Positions 26,761 through 35,750 are shown, counted from the first letter of the stretch. The stretch is 64,000 nt of DNA from Cedecea neteri (GCF_000757825.1 NZ_CP009451.1:2852001-2916000); one strand, 5' to 3'. Notes: a model not told the origin generated them from the sequence alone. Made by a program: numbers and translations.

Positions 26761-27747
26761 TCACTGCCGTGAAAGGCTGACCCAGTAGCGCGACAGCGTA
26801 TTTATCCTGATGGGTAAGACGCGCGGTAAGGCGGCCAGAATCTCATCGGTATCCGTTAGCGGGAAAACGCCCGACAGCCGCAGGGAAGCTATGTCCTCGT
26901 CGCAGCGTAAAACGCCCGGGCGATAGCGGTTTACTTCCCGCAGGAAATCCCCTAGCGGCATATTGTCGGCCAGCAGTTTACCGTGAACCCAGCCGGGCTC
27001 TTTTTCACCGCCGTGCAGGCCCCCGGACTGTTCTTGCGTCAGCCATGCTCCCTGGCCCGCGCCGAGCTGCAGCCCGGCCAGCCCCGAGCTACGCGGATAA
27101 AGACGCACGGCTCCGTGGTAAACGGCAATACGAGTACGTTCCGGCTCCAGCTTTACGCGGAATTGAGTGCCGAGAGCCAGCACTTTACCGTGAGGTGTCG
27201 TCACGCTAAAAGGCCGGGGCCAGGCCGACAGCTTTTCACGCTGCCCGGTGGTAATCAGCAGGTCGCCGCTGAGCAGCTCAATCTGACGCTGCTGCCCGGT
27301 AAAATTTACGTTTAGAGCGGTTTGGGTGTCCAGCAGCAACTGGCTACCTTCGCTGAGTTCAACCTGTCGCTGTTCGCCCGTTGCGGTGCGGTAATCGGCC
27401 GTGAACGTTTCCCAGCCGTGCTGCTGCCTGCCCCACTCAAGCGAGCCTCCGACCAGCAGTAAAGCGCCCAGCCCTTTTAAGGCGCGACGCCTGCCGCTGT
27501 TTTTTAACGAGGAGAGGCTTTTCTGCGCCAGCTTGCCGTCAACCTGCCTGAAGCCGGCGCATACCGCTTCAATGTGCCGCCACGCACGCTGGTTATCGGC
27601 GCTCTCCGCCAGCCAGTTTTGCCAGTTCTTTTTGTCCTGCTCGCTCACCTCATCAGACATCATCAGCGTAAGCCATGACGCCGCAGCGTAAGCGCTATTG
27701 CGGTTGAGTTCCTGCCCGTTTCGGTCGACTAAACGTTCGGGGATCAT
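26761..27747 (-). CDS. FecR-family transmembrane sigma regulator
   Basis: A 328-residue protein. The N-terminal cytoplasmic part (about 1-85) contains the family tryptophans (A-A-S-W-L-T-L-M-M, W-Q-N-W-L-A, R-A-W-R-H-I-E). A membrane helix follows at about 90-104 after R-R-R. The periplasmic FecR domain has Y-R-T-A-T-G-E-Q-R-Q-V-E-L-S-E-G-S, V-T-T-P-H-G-K-V-L-A-L-G-T-Q-F and V-Y-H-G-A-V-R-L. It receives the signal from the STN domain of the receptor and activates the sigma factor. Its start overlaps the sigma gene stop by one base (TGATG), so the pair is translationally coupled. Confidence 0.93.
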   Translation of the reverse strand: MIPERLVDRNGQELNRNSAYAAASWLTLMMSDEVSEQDKKNWQNWLAESADNQRAWRHIEAVCAGFRQVDGKLAQKSLSSLKNSGRRRALKGLGALLLVGGSLEWGRQQHGWETFTADYRTATGEQRQVELSEGSQLLLDTQTALNVNFTGQQRQIELLSGDLLITTGQREKLSAWPRPFSVTTPHGKVLALGTQFRVKLEPERTRIAVYHGAVRLYPRSSGLAGLQLGAGQGAWLTQEQSGGLHGGEKEPGWVHGKLLADNMPLGDFLREVNRYRPGVLRCDEDIASLRLSGVFPLTDTDEILAALPRVLPIRINTLSRYWVSLSRQ

Positions 27748-28241
27748 CAGCTTAGGGCAAAGAAGCAGTGCAGGTTAGCGCGCTGAAGATATTGCTTAAC
27801 GGAGCTGCTGGAAACGCGCAGGCGTTCGGCAATGTCGCAATAGCGCATGCCCTGCAGGTGTGCCAGCAGGAAGGCTTCTCTGACCTGAGAAGGCAGGCCG
27901 TCCAGCGCCGCATCAATCTGTTCCAGCACTTCCAGAATCAGCAGCCTGGCTTCGGGGGAAGGGTGTTCCTGTTCCGGCTGGGAGGCCAGCGCGTCCAGCC
28001 AGGCCTCTTCGATTTTCTTGCGGCGATAATGGTTAGCTATCAGCCGCCGGGCAACCGTGGCGAGGAAAGGGCGCGGCTGGCGAATGGAAACCAGATCGGG
28101 GCTGACCAGGATATTAATAAAGGTATCCTGAGTAAGATCCTGCGCCTGTTCCGGGCAGCCGACCTTATTGCGCAGCCAGTGGTAAAGCCAGCGCTGATGA
28201 TCGCAGTAAAGCTGCTGTGCAACCTGTTGGGAACGGGACAT
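27747..28241 (-). CDS. FecI-family ECF sigma factor
   Basis: The ATG at 28241 is chosen because GGTGAG lies 7 bases before it; an ATG at 28256 is possible. The product is about 164 residues with region 2 (D-L-T-Q-D-T-F-I-N-I-L, then R-P-F-L-A-T-V-A-R-R-L-I-A-N-H-Y-R-R) and region 4 (L-P-S-Q-V-R-E-A-F-L-L-A-H-L-Q-G-M-R-Y-C-D-I-A, then S-S-S-V-K-Q-Y-L-Q-R). It belongs to the iron-starvation sigma group that transcribes TonB-dependent receptor genes. A Fur box lies just upstream, so it should be made when iron is low. Confidence 0.92.
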   Translation of the reverse strand: MSRSQQVAQQLYCDHQRWLYHWLRNKVGCPEQAQDLTQDTFINILVSPDLVSIRQPRPFLATVARRLIANHYRRKKIEEAWLDALASQPEQEHPSPEARLLILEVLEQIDAALDGLPSQVREAFLLAHLQGMRYCDIAERLRVSSSSVKQYLQRANLHCFFALS

Positions 28242-28282
28242 GACGTGACTCACCATCGATCGGTATCAGGGCGTGATAAATA

Positions 28283-28301
28283 TTAAATGATAATCATTAT
28301 T
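28283..28301. promoter_or_regulatory. Fur box upstream of the FecI-like gene
   Basis: The central 15 bases AATGATAATCATTAT match the 19-base Fur consensus exactly at positions 4-18 (15 of 19 overall). It lies 42 bases before the chosen sigma-factor start, in the 146-base gap after the receptor gene. No comparable site was seen before the receptor or tonB genes. Confidence 0.85.
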
Positions 28302-28402
28302 ATTTTCATTTCTCTATTTTTATGTCAAGAGATTGCGGAGTATTAATGTACTTTTGCGAGCAATGAGAACGCAGCGCCGGGGCCGGCACTGCGGATAATC
28401 CA

Positions 28403-30955
28403 TTAGAATTTCTGAGAAATACTCAGCTTGATGTTGCGCCCGATGCCGGAGACGGACTCGCCCAGGTACGGGTAGTAGTCGGTGTTGAACAGGTTATCGA
28501 TGGCTACGCGAGCCTCCATGCCTTTAACCTGTTCCGGCTGCCAGGTGGCAAACAGCCCCTGCAGGGCATAGCCTTTGGTTTTTGGTAGTGCCCAGATGCC
28601 CGCTAACGGGTCACCGTCCTGCGGCGAACGGTCCTGCTTGCGCGCCATATCCATCGTCCAGCCGAACGTCATGTTCCATTCGGGGGCTTTTACGCCCAGC
28701 GTGGTGTGTGCGGTGACGGGCGGAATTTCTGCGATCCAGGTTTTATTACCCCAAGGGTCGCGCGGCGAAGCATCACGCTGGCCACGAATGGTGGAGAACG
28801 AGAGGCTGCCAAACATGCGGTGGCTGTCGTAAAACGACTCAATTTCCAGTCCCTGGATGGTGTATCCCGGCAGGTTACGGTAGTTCGACAGCGGCGAGCC
28901 GCAGTTCGCGCCACTTTTCACCGACTGCGCCCCGCACAGTACGCCGCGGCGATAGAAGATTTCGTCTTTGCCGCGGTTGCGGAACAGCGTGGTGCGGATT
29001 TGCACGCTGTCGTCGTCTGCCAGCAGGTCGTTGAAGTTGAGGATCATCCCACCGCGAACGCTGTGGATGGTTTCAACCTTCAGGTCGCGGCTGGTGCCGG
29101 AGACGTTAGACAGCGCGTACTGTACGGTGTACTGCTCGTCGATCGTCGGCGCACGCCATGTACGAGTGACGTCGGCAAACAGCGACATATTCGGCGTGGC
29201 CTTCCAGACCAGCCCAAGCGCAGGCGTAAAGCCGTGATAGCTTTTGCTGCTGTAATCGTGGCCGACTTTCGGATCGCTGCTGTTGTACATTGAGGCAATA
29301 TTTGGCTCGCCGGTATTCGTCACGCTGTCGTAGCGCACGCCTGGCGTAACGGTGACGCTGCCGAGCGTCATGCTGTCCTGGATATACAGGCCGCGCGTTT
29401 GCTGCTCCCCGGCAGGCATGTAATACGGCTGGAAGTAGCCATAGTTGTAGGCCGCGTTCTTCTTGTAGCCAGGGTAGTACATCAGCGCGTCGCGTTGATT
29501 TTTATGCCAGCTCGCGCCGATTTCCAGCAGGTGATCCACCGGCCCGGTGCTGAAACGGCTCTTGTTACTGACCTCCACCAGATTGTCTTTGTAGTCCACC
29601 CAGCTCTCATTGCCGAGCGTGCCGAGGAAGCTGGAAGTGCCTGCGGAGTCAGGGCGAGTGTCGTGCTGTTTGGTTTTGGACCAGGCATAGCTCAGCGTCA
29701 GATCTATCCACGGGTTTTCTGCCGGGGCCAGATTCCACTTCACGGAGTAGTTTTCATCGGTCTGGTTGCGGTACACCAGCTTCCTGCGCCAGGCTTCGTC
29801 GAACCCGTATTTGTTGATATCGGCCTGACTGGGGGCGGCGATGTCGTCCCGCTTGGCGGCAAAAGGCTGCCAGCCTGTGGATTCCGAATGCATGGCCGAG
29901 AGCGTCAGCGTCTGCGAGTCGGTCAGATAGAGGTTGGTTTTTGCCAGCCAGGTGCCCTGCCGGTTGGCGGAATAGTCGAAATGGGTGCCGTCCGGGCGGG
30001 TAATGTTGCCGCCATCGCGTTTGCTGGCGTAGAGCATACCGTCGGCAAAGCCTTCCGGAGTTTTGCCGTACAGCGCCCCGCTGTAGATATTCTGGTTATC
30101 GTTGGTGTGGAAGCCGTACTTCAGCATGCCGCCAAAGTTTTCACCGGGCTGTAGCAGGTCGGCCGCGTCTTTGGTGACGATTTTAATGCTGCCGCCGAAG
30201 CCGCCGTTGCCGTTGGCGAGGTTAAACGGGCCCTTATCGACGTCGATCTGCTTGATAAGCTCCGGCTCGATAAACACCGAACCCTGGCGGTACTTCTCAA
30301 ACCCTTTGGGCGCGCCGTCCAGCGTCACTTTGATGTCTTCCATACCGCCCATGCCCCAGATGTTCAGGCTCTGCCCGCCCGGACGTGGTGAACCGGCAGA
30401 AGAGACGCCCGGCAGTTTATCCAGCAGTTCGGCGACGTTATCCGCCTGGATCCGCTCGATATTCTCTTTCTTCAGCGTTGAACGCCCGGCCACCACGCTG
30501 TCGTCCAGGCCGCTGACCACGGAAAGCTCCGGCACACTAATCGGCGCGGCTTCACCAGCGGCGGCTCCCGTGGAGACGAGTCGATAGCTGTTTCCCTCGC
30601 GAACGGCTTTCAGGCCGCTGCCTGACAGCAGATGGTCAAACGCACTCTGTACCGAGTAGCGCCCCTTGAGGCCCGAAGTGGTTTTATTCGCAGCCTGGTC
30701 TGGGGTGAAAACGAGCATCACGTTGGCATCGCTTGCCAGCGTTTGCAGGGCGCTGCTCAAAGGCCCGGCAGGCACGGAAAACGCCTGACTGGCGGCTGAG
30801 GAGGCTTCTGTCGCCCAGGAAAACGTGGGTAAACCGGTTGCCAGCGCCAGCAGGCCGGATAAAGCAATGCCAGACGCAAGCGGGGCGCGAGGGAGCTGTG
30901 CAGGTTGGCTCGCGTCGGAAATGGCCGTAGCCTTTCCGTTATTTTTTATCGTCAT
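28403..30955 (-). CDS. TonB-dependent outer membrane receptor with STN signalling domain, heme-type
   Basis: An 850-residue receptor. A long signal region ends near residue 48 (T-F-S-W-A). The STN signalling domain (about 55-130) contains L-S-S-A-L-Q-T-L-A and L-L-S-G-S-G-L-K-A. The plug (about 150-265) has N-V-A-E-L-L-D-K-L-P-G-V and G-G-F-G-G-S-I-K-I-V-T-K. A 22-strand-type barrel follows, ending in I-S-Q-K-F. The segment T-W-R-A-P-T-I-D-E-Q-Y resembles the FRAP box of heme receptors, and an extracellular loop carries two cysteines, so heme or a heme-protein is favoured over a siderophore. The domain layout fits cell-surface signalling with FecI/FecR. No hemophore gene is visible nearby. 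Ribosome site AGGG. Confidence 0.88.
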   Translation of the reverse strand: MTIKNNGKATAISDASQPAQLPRAPLASGIALSGLLALATGLPTFSWATEASSAASQAFSVPAGPLSSALQTLASDANVMLVFTPDQAANKTTSGLKGRYSVQSAFDHLLSGSGLKAVREGNSYRLVSTGAAAGEAAPISVPELSVVSGLDDSVVAGRSTLKKENIERIQADNVAELLDKLPGVSSAGSPRPGGQSLNIWGMGGMEDIKVTLDGAPKGFEKYRQGSVFIEPELIKQIDVDKGPFNLANGNGGFGGSIKIVTKDAADLLQPGENFGGMLKYGFHTNDNQNIYSGALYGKTPEGFADGMLYASKRDGGNITRPDGTHFDYSANRQGTWLAKTNLYLTDSQTLTLSAMHSESTGWQPFAAKRDDIAAPSQADINKYGFDEAWRRKLVYRNQTDENYSVKWNLAPAENPWIDLTLSYAWSKTKQHDTRPDSAGTSSFLGTLGNESWVDYKDNLVEVSNKSRFSTGPVDHLLEIGASWHKNQRDALMYYPGYKKNAAYNYGYFQPYYMPAGEQQTRGLYIQDSMTLGSVTVTPGVRYDSVTNTGEPNIASMYNSSDPKVGHDYSSKSYHGFTPALGLVWKATPNMSLFADVTRTWRAPTIDEQYTVQYALSNVSGTSRDLKVETIHSVRGGMILNFNDLLADDDSVQIRTTLFRNRGKDEIFYRRGVLCGAQSVKSGANCGSPLSNYRNLPGYTIQGLEIESFYDSHRMFGSLSFSTIRGQRDASPRDPWGNKTWIAEIPPVTAHTTLGVKAPEWNMTFGWTMDMARKQDRSPQDGDPLAGIWALPKTKGYALQGLFATWQPEQVKGMEARVAIDNLFNTDYYPYLGESVSGIGRNIKLSISQKF

Positions 30956-30994
30956 GATGTATCCCTGAAGGTGAGTAACGAGAAGTACTGCTTC

Positions 30995-31026
30995 AGAGAG
31001 GTCACGCGAAACGGAAAATCAGGCAG
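30995..31026 (-). promoter_or_regulatory. Putative FecI-type ECF promoter of the receptor gene
   Basis: On the minus strand the sequence reads CTGCCTG, 9 bases, TTCGCGTG, A, CCTCTCT, ending 40 bases before the receptor start codon. It shares both halves and the exact spacing with the motif before the tonB-like gene. An AT-rich stretch (AATTAAAAAATTTT on the minus strand) lies just upstream of it. Confidence 0.6.
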
Positions 31027-31083
31027 AAAATTTTTTAATTAAGCGTGGGTGGCCTGGTGATTCTTGTTCATTTTATCCGGCTG

Positions 31084-31689
31084 CTAGTCGATATTCAGCT
31101 CCGAGAAGCGGGTAATGATTTTCCCGACAATGCCGTAATCGATAGCTTCTTTCGGCGACATCCAGTAATTGCGGTCGGTGTCCTGCTTCACCTTTTCCAG
31201 CGGCTGGCCGGTGGCTTCTGAGATCATCTTGTTCACGCGTTCGTGCATGCGAATAATCTCTCTGGCTTCAATCTCAATGTCCGTGGCCTGGCCGCGCACG
31301 CCGCCCAGCGGCTGGTGAATCATAAAGCGGGTGTTTGGCAGCGAATAGCGGTGCTTTTTGTCCGCGGCCAGGAAGATGGTGATCCCGGCGCTGGCAACCC
31401 AGCCGGTGCCGATGATATGGACTTCCGGCTTGATGAATTTGATCACGTCATGAATGGTGTCCGCCGCCTCAACGTGGCCGCCCTGGCTGTTGAGATACAG
31501 CTTAATCGGCTTGTCGTTGATGCTTTGCAGCAGCAACAGTTGGGACACCACCTCTTTGGTGATCGCCTGAGTTATCTCACCGGAGATAATGATCGAGCGT
31601 GAATCCAGCATTTTTTGCTGCATTAGCCCTGATACATTGGCGGGGGTAGCGCTTTCTTCAGGTTCATCTTTTTCTAAAAACGTAAGCAT
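31084..31689 (-). CDS. ClpP-like serine protease (accessory paralogue)
   Basis: A 201-residue ClpP-family protein that is distinct from the housekeeping ClpP. The catalytic triad is intact: Ser100 in G-W-V-A-S-A-G, His125 in M-I-H-Q-P-L-G-G and Asp172 in Q-D-T-D-R-N-Y-W-M-S. The oxyanion segment N-S-Q-G-G is also present. The N-terminus is longer and acidic, with no Tsp/ClpX-loop signature that can be judged by eye. It is encoded 19 bases after a MocR-type regulator gene and is almost certainly cotranscribed with it. Its unfoldase partner and substrates are unknown. Confidence 0.85.
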   Translation of the reverse strand: MLTFLEKDEPEESATPANVSGLMQQKMLDSRSIIISGEITQAITKEVVSQLLLLQSINDKPIKLYLNSQGGHVEAADTIHDVIKFIKPEVHIIGTGWVASAGITIFLAADKKHRYSLPNTRFMIHQPLGGVRGQATDIEIEAREIIRMHERVNKMISEATGQPLEKVKQDTDRNYWMSPKEAIDYGIVGKIITRFSELNID

Positions 31690-31708
31690 AATCAGTCTCC
31701 TGCCAGTT

Positions 31709-33214
31709 TTATGGCGTAATCAGGGATGCACTAGAGCATAGCACTTCATTCAGGCGCTGCACGGCACGAACGATCTCTTCGTCACTGTAGCCGCCGAGCC
31801 CGAGCAAAATACCGGCTTTCTGCCTGTCTGGCGTAAACATATGCGACACCGCACGGACGGCAATTCCGGCCTGCATTGCCCGCTCCACAACCTGGTGATC
31901 GTCCAGGCCGTGGCGCAGCCAAAGCACCATGTGCATGCCCTGGTCACAGGGCTGAAGCCAGGCCACGTCCGGGGAAATGTATTGTTCTACAGCCGCCATC
32001 AGTACCCGACGTTTTTCGGCGTAAACGCCGCGCATTTTTCGCAGGTGGCGGTCGAGGTGTCCCTCGGAAATAAAGCTCGCCAGCACGTGCTGGTCAGCCC
32101 CCGGCGGCTGCCTGTCCATCAGGATGCGTGCTCCGCAAAAGGCCGAAACCAGCTGCTCAGGCACCACGGCATAGCCGAGGCGCAAAGACGGGAAGAGGAT
32201 TTTACTGAAGGTGCCGAGGTAGATAACGTTCTCCGGCCCAAGCCCCTGTAGCGCCGGGAACGGATGGCCCGCGTAGCGCATCTCGCTGTCGTAGTCGTCC
32301 TCAATTATCCAGGCCTGATTTGCCTGCGCCCACTCCAGTAAAGCGGCGCGGCGCGACATGCTGAGCGGCATGCCTATCGGGTATTGATGCGAGGGCGTAA
32401 CGAACGCGGCGCGGGCGTCAGGAGCCAGCTTTTTGCCTGACTCAACGTCCAGCCCCTCGTCGTCAACGGCGACTCTTACCATCTTGCGGTCGCGGAACAT
32501 CGTCTCAAACAGCGACGTGGCGCCAGGGTAGCCGGGCTCCTCCATCCACACTGAATCCCCCGCCTCCAGCAGGATTTGCAGCGTCAGGTACAGGCCGTGC
32601 TGGTTGCCGGAGGTGATGATGACCTGCTCCGGCGTGCAGCGCACCGAACGCGACTTTCTGACGTATTCGCAGATAGCTTCACGCAGGACCAGCGCGCCTT
32701 GCGGGTCGGCATAGCCCGACGGGGCACCGGCGCCTCGCGCCCGAATGCGGTTGCCGAGCTTGCGCCACACGTCGTCCGGGGCGGTGTCGCCTACAGGCAC
32801 GGAAACGGCAAACGGCTTTGGGGCCAGCGTTTTTAGCTGCTCGCCGACTTTGGCAAATGCCTGCGCCTGGGCAGAAAGCGGAATTGTTGCTCCAGGACGT
32901 GTTGGCTGAACCGGCTGCGGGCTTTCCGGCGCGTAGGCCACTCTGGTGCCGGAGCCGTGTCTGGATTCCAGAAAACCTTCCGCAACCAGCTGTTCGAACG
33001 CTTCCAGCACGGTGCCGCGCGCCACATTCAGTGCGCCAGCCAGCACGCGCGTGGAGGGCAACAGGTCGCCGCTTTTCAGCTCGCCTTTATGGATGGCATT
33101 TTTCAGCGCTTTGGCCAGCTGCAAGCTTAGCTGTCCGCTGCGGCGGTCAAGTTCGCCGATGGCGGGAATATCTACGGCTCGGGCTTTACGTGACATGCAT
33201 TGTGGCTCGGTCAT
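31709..33214 (-). CDS. MocR-type regulator (GntR helix-turn-helix plus aminotransferase domain)
   Basis: The frame is open from 33463, but that would overlap the divergent paiB-like gene; the ATG at 33214 (MTEPQCMSRK) or 33196 is more likely, giving about 500 residues. Residues of about 20-90 are a GntR winged helix (L-L-P-S-T-R-V-L-A-G-A-L-N-V-A-R-G-T-V). The rest is a class I aminotransferase fold with the PLP lysine in G-T-F-S-K-I-L-F-P-S-L-R-L-G-Y and I-I-E-D-D-Y-D-S-E. MocR proteins sense pyridoxal phosphate or amino compounds. It is divergent from the paiB-like gene and is followed by the ClpP-like gene. The target is unknown. Confidence 0.87.
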   Translation of the reverse strand: MTEPQCMSRKARAVDIPAIGELDRRSGQLSLQLAKALKNAIHKGELKSGDLLPSTRVLAGALNVARGTVLEAFEQLVAEGFLESRHGSGTRVAYAPESPQPVQPTRPGATIPLSAQAQAFAKVGEQLKTLAPKPFAVSVPVGDTAPDDVWRKLGNRIRARGAGAPSGYADPQGALVLREAICEYVRKSRSVRCTPEQVIITSGNQHGLYLTLQILLEAGDSVWMEEPGYPGATSLFETMFRDRKMVRVAVDDEGLDVESGKKLAPDARAAFVTPSHQYPIGMPLSMSRRAALLEWAQANQAWIIEDDYDSEMRYAGHPFPALQGLGPENVIYLGTFSKILFPSLRLGYAVVPEQLVSAFCGARILMDRQPPGADQHVLASFISEGHLDRHLRKMRGVYAEKRRVLMAAVEQYISPDVAWLQPCDQGMHMVLWLRHGLDDHQVVERAMQAGIAVRAVSHMFTPDRQKAGILLGLGGYSDEEIVRAVQRLNEVLCSSASLITP

Positions 33215-33292
33215 ATTGCGGGAATGTGGTTCTTTATCATAAACCACTTCGGCCATAAGCTGGGTAAAATTACCGCCAATAAAGGGCTGCCA

Positions 33293-33934
33293 ATGTACAT
33301 TCCTCGCCATTTCCAGGAGCACGATATTAATGTGCTGCAGGGGCTTATCCGGGCTAATCCTCTGGGCATACTGATCGTGCAGAGTGCAGGCGTGCCGGAC
33401 GCTTTTGATATCCCCTTTGAACTTTGCCCCGAGCAGGGCGAACTCGGCACGCTCCGGGCTCATATCGCCCGGGCTAACCCACTGTGGCGCTCACTTCAGC
33501 CGGAGCAGGAAGTGCTGGTCGTGTTTCGCGGTGCGCAGGGGTACATCTCTCCTGGCTGGTATCCGGGCAAGCTGGAACATCATAAAGAGGTGCCGACCTG
33601 GAACTATCAGACCGTGCAGGCGCGAGGGAAAATCACCGTGCGGGATGATGCAGATTTCGTGCTGCAGCAGATAACCAGCCTGACGCGCCAGCAGGAGGCG
33701 CCGATGGAAATGCCGTGGCAGGTCAGCGATGCGCCGCCGGCGTTTATCGACTCAATGCTGAAGGCCATTATCGGAATAGAAATTCCTCTGGCCTCGCTTA
33801 TCGGCAAGACAAAACTCGGGCAGAACAAAAAGCTTGAGGATCGGGCCGGAGCCGCTCAGGGGCTGATGGCGAAAGGCGAGCGGGAAATTGGCGAGGCGAT
33901 GCTGCACAGCATCGCCAGGCGTGATAAAAAATAG
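33293..33934 (+). CDS. PaiB-family FMN-binding protein
   Basis: The start is taken at ATG 33293 (MYIPRHFQEHDINVL) after AAAGGG, giving 213 residues, close to Bacillus PaiB (about 207). The family signature is the N-terminal M-Y-I-P-x-H-F, and P-G-W-Y-P-G-K-L-E-H-H-K-E-V-P-T-W-N-Y is in the expected flavin-binding region. PaiB is described as a negative regulator of sporulation and protease genes in Bacillus, but the fold is that of a flavin reductase-like split barrel, and the role in enterics is unclear. It is divergent from the MocR gene by about 80 bases, so it is the likely target of that regulator. Confidence 0.85.
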   Translation: MYIPRHFQEHDINVLQGLIRANPLGILIVQSAGVPDAFDIPFELCPEQGELGTLRAHIARANPLWRSLQPEQEVLVVFRGAQGYISPGWYPGKLEHHKEVPTWNYQTVQARGKITVRDDADFVLQQITSLTRQQEAPMEMPWQVSDAPPAFIDSMLKAIIGIEIPLASLIGKTKLGQNKKLEDRAGAAQGLMAKGEREIGEAMLHSIARRDKK

Positions 33935-33940
33935 CTGAGA

Positions 33941-34990
33941 TTATCCCGGCAGACGGCTTTTTGGCCTGCCTGGCCCCAGCAGAATAGCCAGTTTCGCCCC
34001 GCCCTGGGTCGACTCCATCAGGATCTTACAGACGCTGGTCAGCGGCACCGAGAGCAGCATGCCCACCGGGCCGAGCAGCCAGCCCCAGAACAGCAGCGAG
34101 AGGAATACCACAAAGGTCGACATCCCCAGCCCGCGCCCCATCATGCGGGGTTCCAGAATATTCCCCAGCACCATGTGCACCACCAGGAACAGCGCCCCGA
34201 CCATCAGCATTTCATAGGTGCCGTTAAGCAAGAAGGCCTGAATCATCGGCGGCACGGCAGAGATAACCGAGCCGATGTTGGGAATGTAGTTGAGCAGAAA
34301 GCCCAGCACGCCCCACATCAGCGCAAACTGCACGCCCAGCAGCTTTAATCCCAGCCAGATAATGATACCGGTCAGCAGGCTGATAAACGTTTTCAGCGCC
34401 AGATAGTGGGTGACGCCTTTTAACGCGCGGTGCATGCCGGCGATGTGAAGCTTCGGATTTGCCAGCGCGAAGCGCAGCTTATAGGGCACGTGACGCACTT
34501 CAAACAGCATAAAAATCACCGTCATCGCCAGCAGTAAAATGCTGGCCATCGCCCCTGAAAGACCGGCCATTAAGGTGGTGGCAAAGGTCATCAGCTTGTC
34601 GGAGTCGAGCTTTTGCAGCATACGTTCCGGCGACAGCGGCAAATGCAGGAACGGCATCGCATGCTCTATTTCTCGCACCTTCTGCGTCAGCAGTTTGTTG
34701 AACTGCGGCATCTGTTCCATGAAATCGTTCATCGACGTTGCCAGCACGCCAACGAGTAAAGTGAGCACCACCAGCATCACCAGCACCACGATGGTTATGG
34801 CCAGCGGGCGGTTAAAGCCCCGGCGCATAAACCAGGTGACCAGCGGGTTGAGAACGATGGCGAAGAACAGCGCCAGCAGCAGCTGAACGATGATGTCGGC
34901 GGCGGCGTGAATGCCAGCGAGAATAATCACTAACGCGGCAAGCTTGAGCAAAATATGCAGGCCGGTTTTATCGAGTTGAGGGGGAGTCAT
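33941..34990 (-). CDS. yhhT: AI-2E family transporter YhhT
   Basis: A 349-residue inner-membrane protein, the same length as E. coli YhhT, of the PerM/AI-2E transporter family. About eight membrane segments are visible, with the paired hydrophobic stretches at the N-terminus (A-A-L-V-I-I-L-A-G, then L-L-A-L-F-F-A-I-V-L-N-P-L-V) and a charged periplasmic region around residues 80-140. The transported substrate is not known. It ends 6 bases from the convergent paiB-like gene. In E. coli yhhS lies between yhhT and dcrB; it is not present here. Confidence 0.93.
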   Translation of the reverse strand: MTPPQLDKTGLHILLKLAALVIILAGIHAAADIIVQLLLALFFAIVLNPLVTWFMRRGFNRPLAITIVVLVMLVVLTLLVGVLATSMNDFMEQMPQFNKLLTQKVREIEHAMPFLHLPLSPERMLQKLDSDKLMTFATTLMAGLSGAMASILLLAMTVIFMLFEVRHVPYKLRFALANPKLHIAGMHRALKGVTHYLALKTFISLLTGIIIWLGLKLLGVQFALMWGVLGFLLNYIPNIGSVISAVPPMIQAFLLNGTYEMLMVGALFLVVHMVLGNILEPRMMGRGLGMSTFVVFLSLLFWGWLLGPVGMLLSVPLTSVCKILMESTQGGAKLAILLGPGRPKSRLPG

Positions 34991-35120
34991 GCAGACGTCC
35001 TGTCAGGAAACGGTGCTTTTAGTGTAGTGCTTCCCGGGCGCGAGGCTGCGGCAGTCTGTCTGAAAATGAAGAAAAAAATGGCCCCGCGAGAGGCGGAGCC
35101 ATTAATGCATCGCGCAACGC

Positions 35121-35678
35121 TTACTTGATGGCGATGGTATTGATGATGTTTTCCGCGTTGGTCTGCGCCAGCTGCTGGTTATCCGCAGGCAGCGTTATCT
35201 GCATGGTCAGCAGCTTGTCGTCCACTTTCCCAAGGATGATGGAAGAGTAGGCGGTCTGGCCTTTGGCGGAGATAACGCTGTCCAGCTGTTGCAGCTCGTG
35301 GCCTTTGATCTCAATGGATTTGTTGGTCACGACCTGAAGCTGCGGGTCACGCGCGCGCTGCTGTTCTTCCAGACGTTTTGCCAGCGCGGCAAGGTCGTCG
35401 GTAGTGTTGTCGCCGACAATCACGATCACTGCTTTCTGGCCGGTCGCGTCAGAATAAACGTGCATGTTGTTGGACTGGGTGCCCACTTTGCCGCTCTGAT
35501 CGGTCATGTCTGCCGGTAGAGCGAAGCTCAGCTTGCCGTCCAGCAGTTCGATAGGCTGGCCGCTGGCGCTGCTGGCTGCCTGACTACCGGCGGTAGCGGT
35601 TTTGCTGTCGTTGTTGTCACAGGCGGCAAGACCCACTACCAGCAGGCCAATACCGACATATTTTACCAGGTTGCGCAT
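35121..35678 (-). CDS. dcrB: DcrB lipoprotein
   Basis: The start is set at 35678 ([16 protein letters not shown]), which follows AAGGAA and gives 185 residues as in E. coli; the frame extends upstream without support. A lipobox L-A-A-C ends the signal peptide, so the mature protein is a lipoprotein. The conserved core [18 protein letters not shown] is present. In E. coli it is needed for infection by phages C1 and C6 and is linked to envelope homeostasis. It is followed by the yhhT gene after 130 bases. Confidence 0.95.
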   Translation of the reverse strand: MRNLVKYVGIGLLVVGLAACDNNDSKTATAGSQAASSASGQPIELLDGKLSFALPADMTDQSGKVGTQSNNMHVYSDATGQKAVIVIVGDNTTDDLAALAKRLEEQQRARDPQLQVVTNKSIEIKGHELQQLDSVISAKGQTAYSSIILGKVDDKLLTMQITLPADNQQLAQTNAENIINTIAIK

Positions 35679-35750
35679 CGCGTTATTCCTTTCCGTTAGC
35701 AAGCCACAAGGCCGATGCCTGCATCTTAACACAAGATATTCAGCCCGCGT

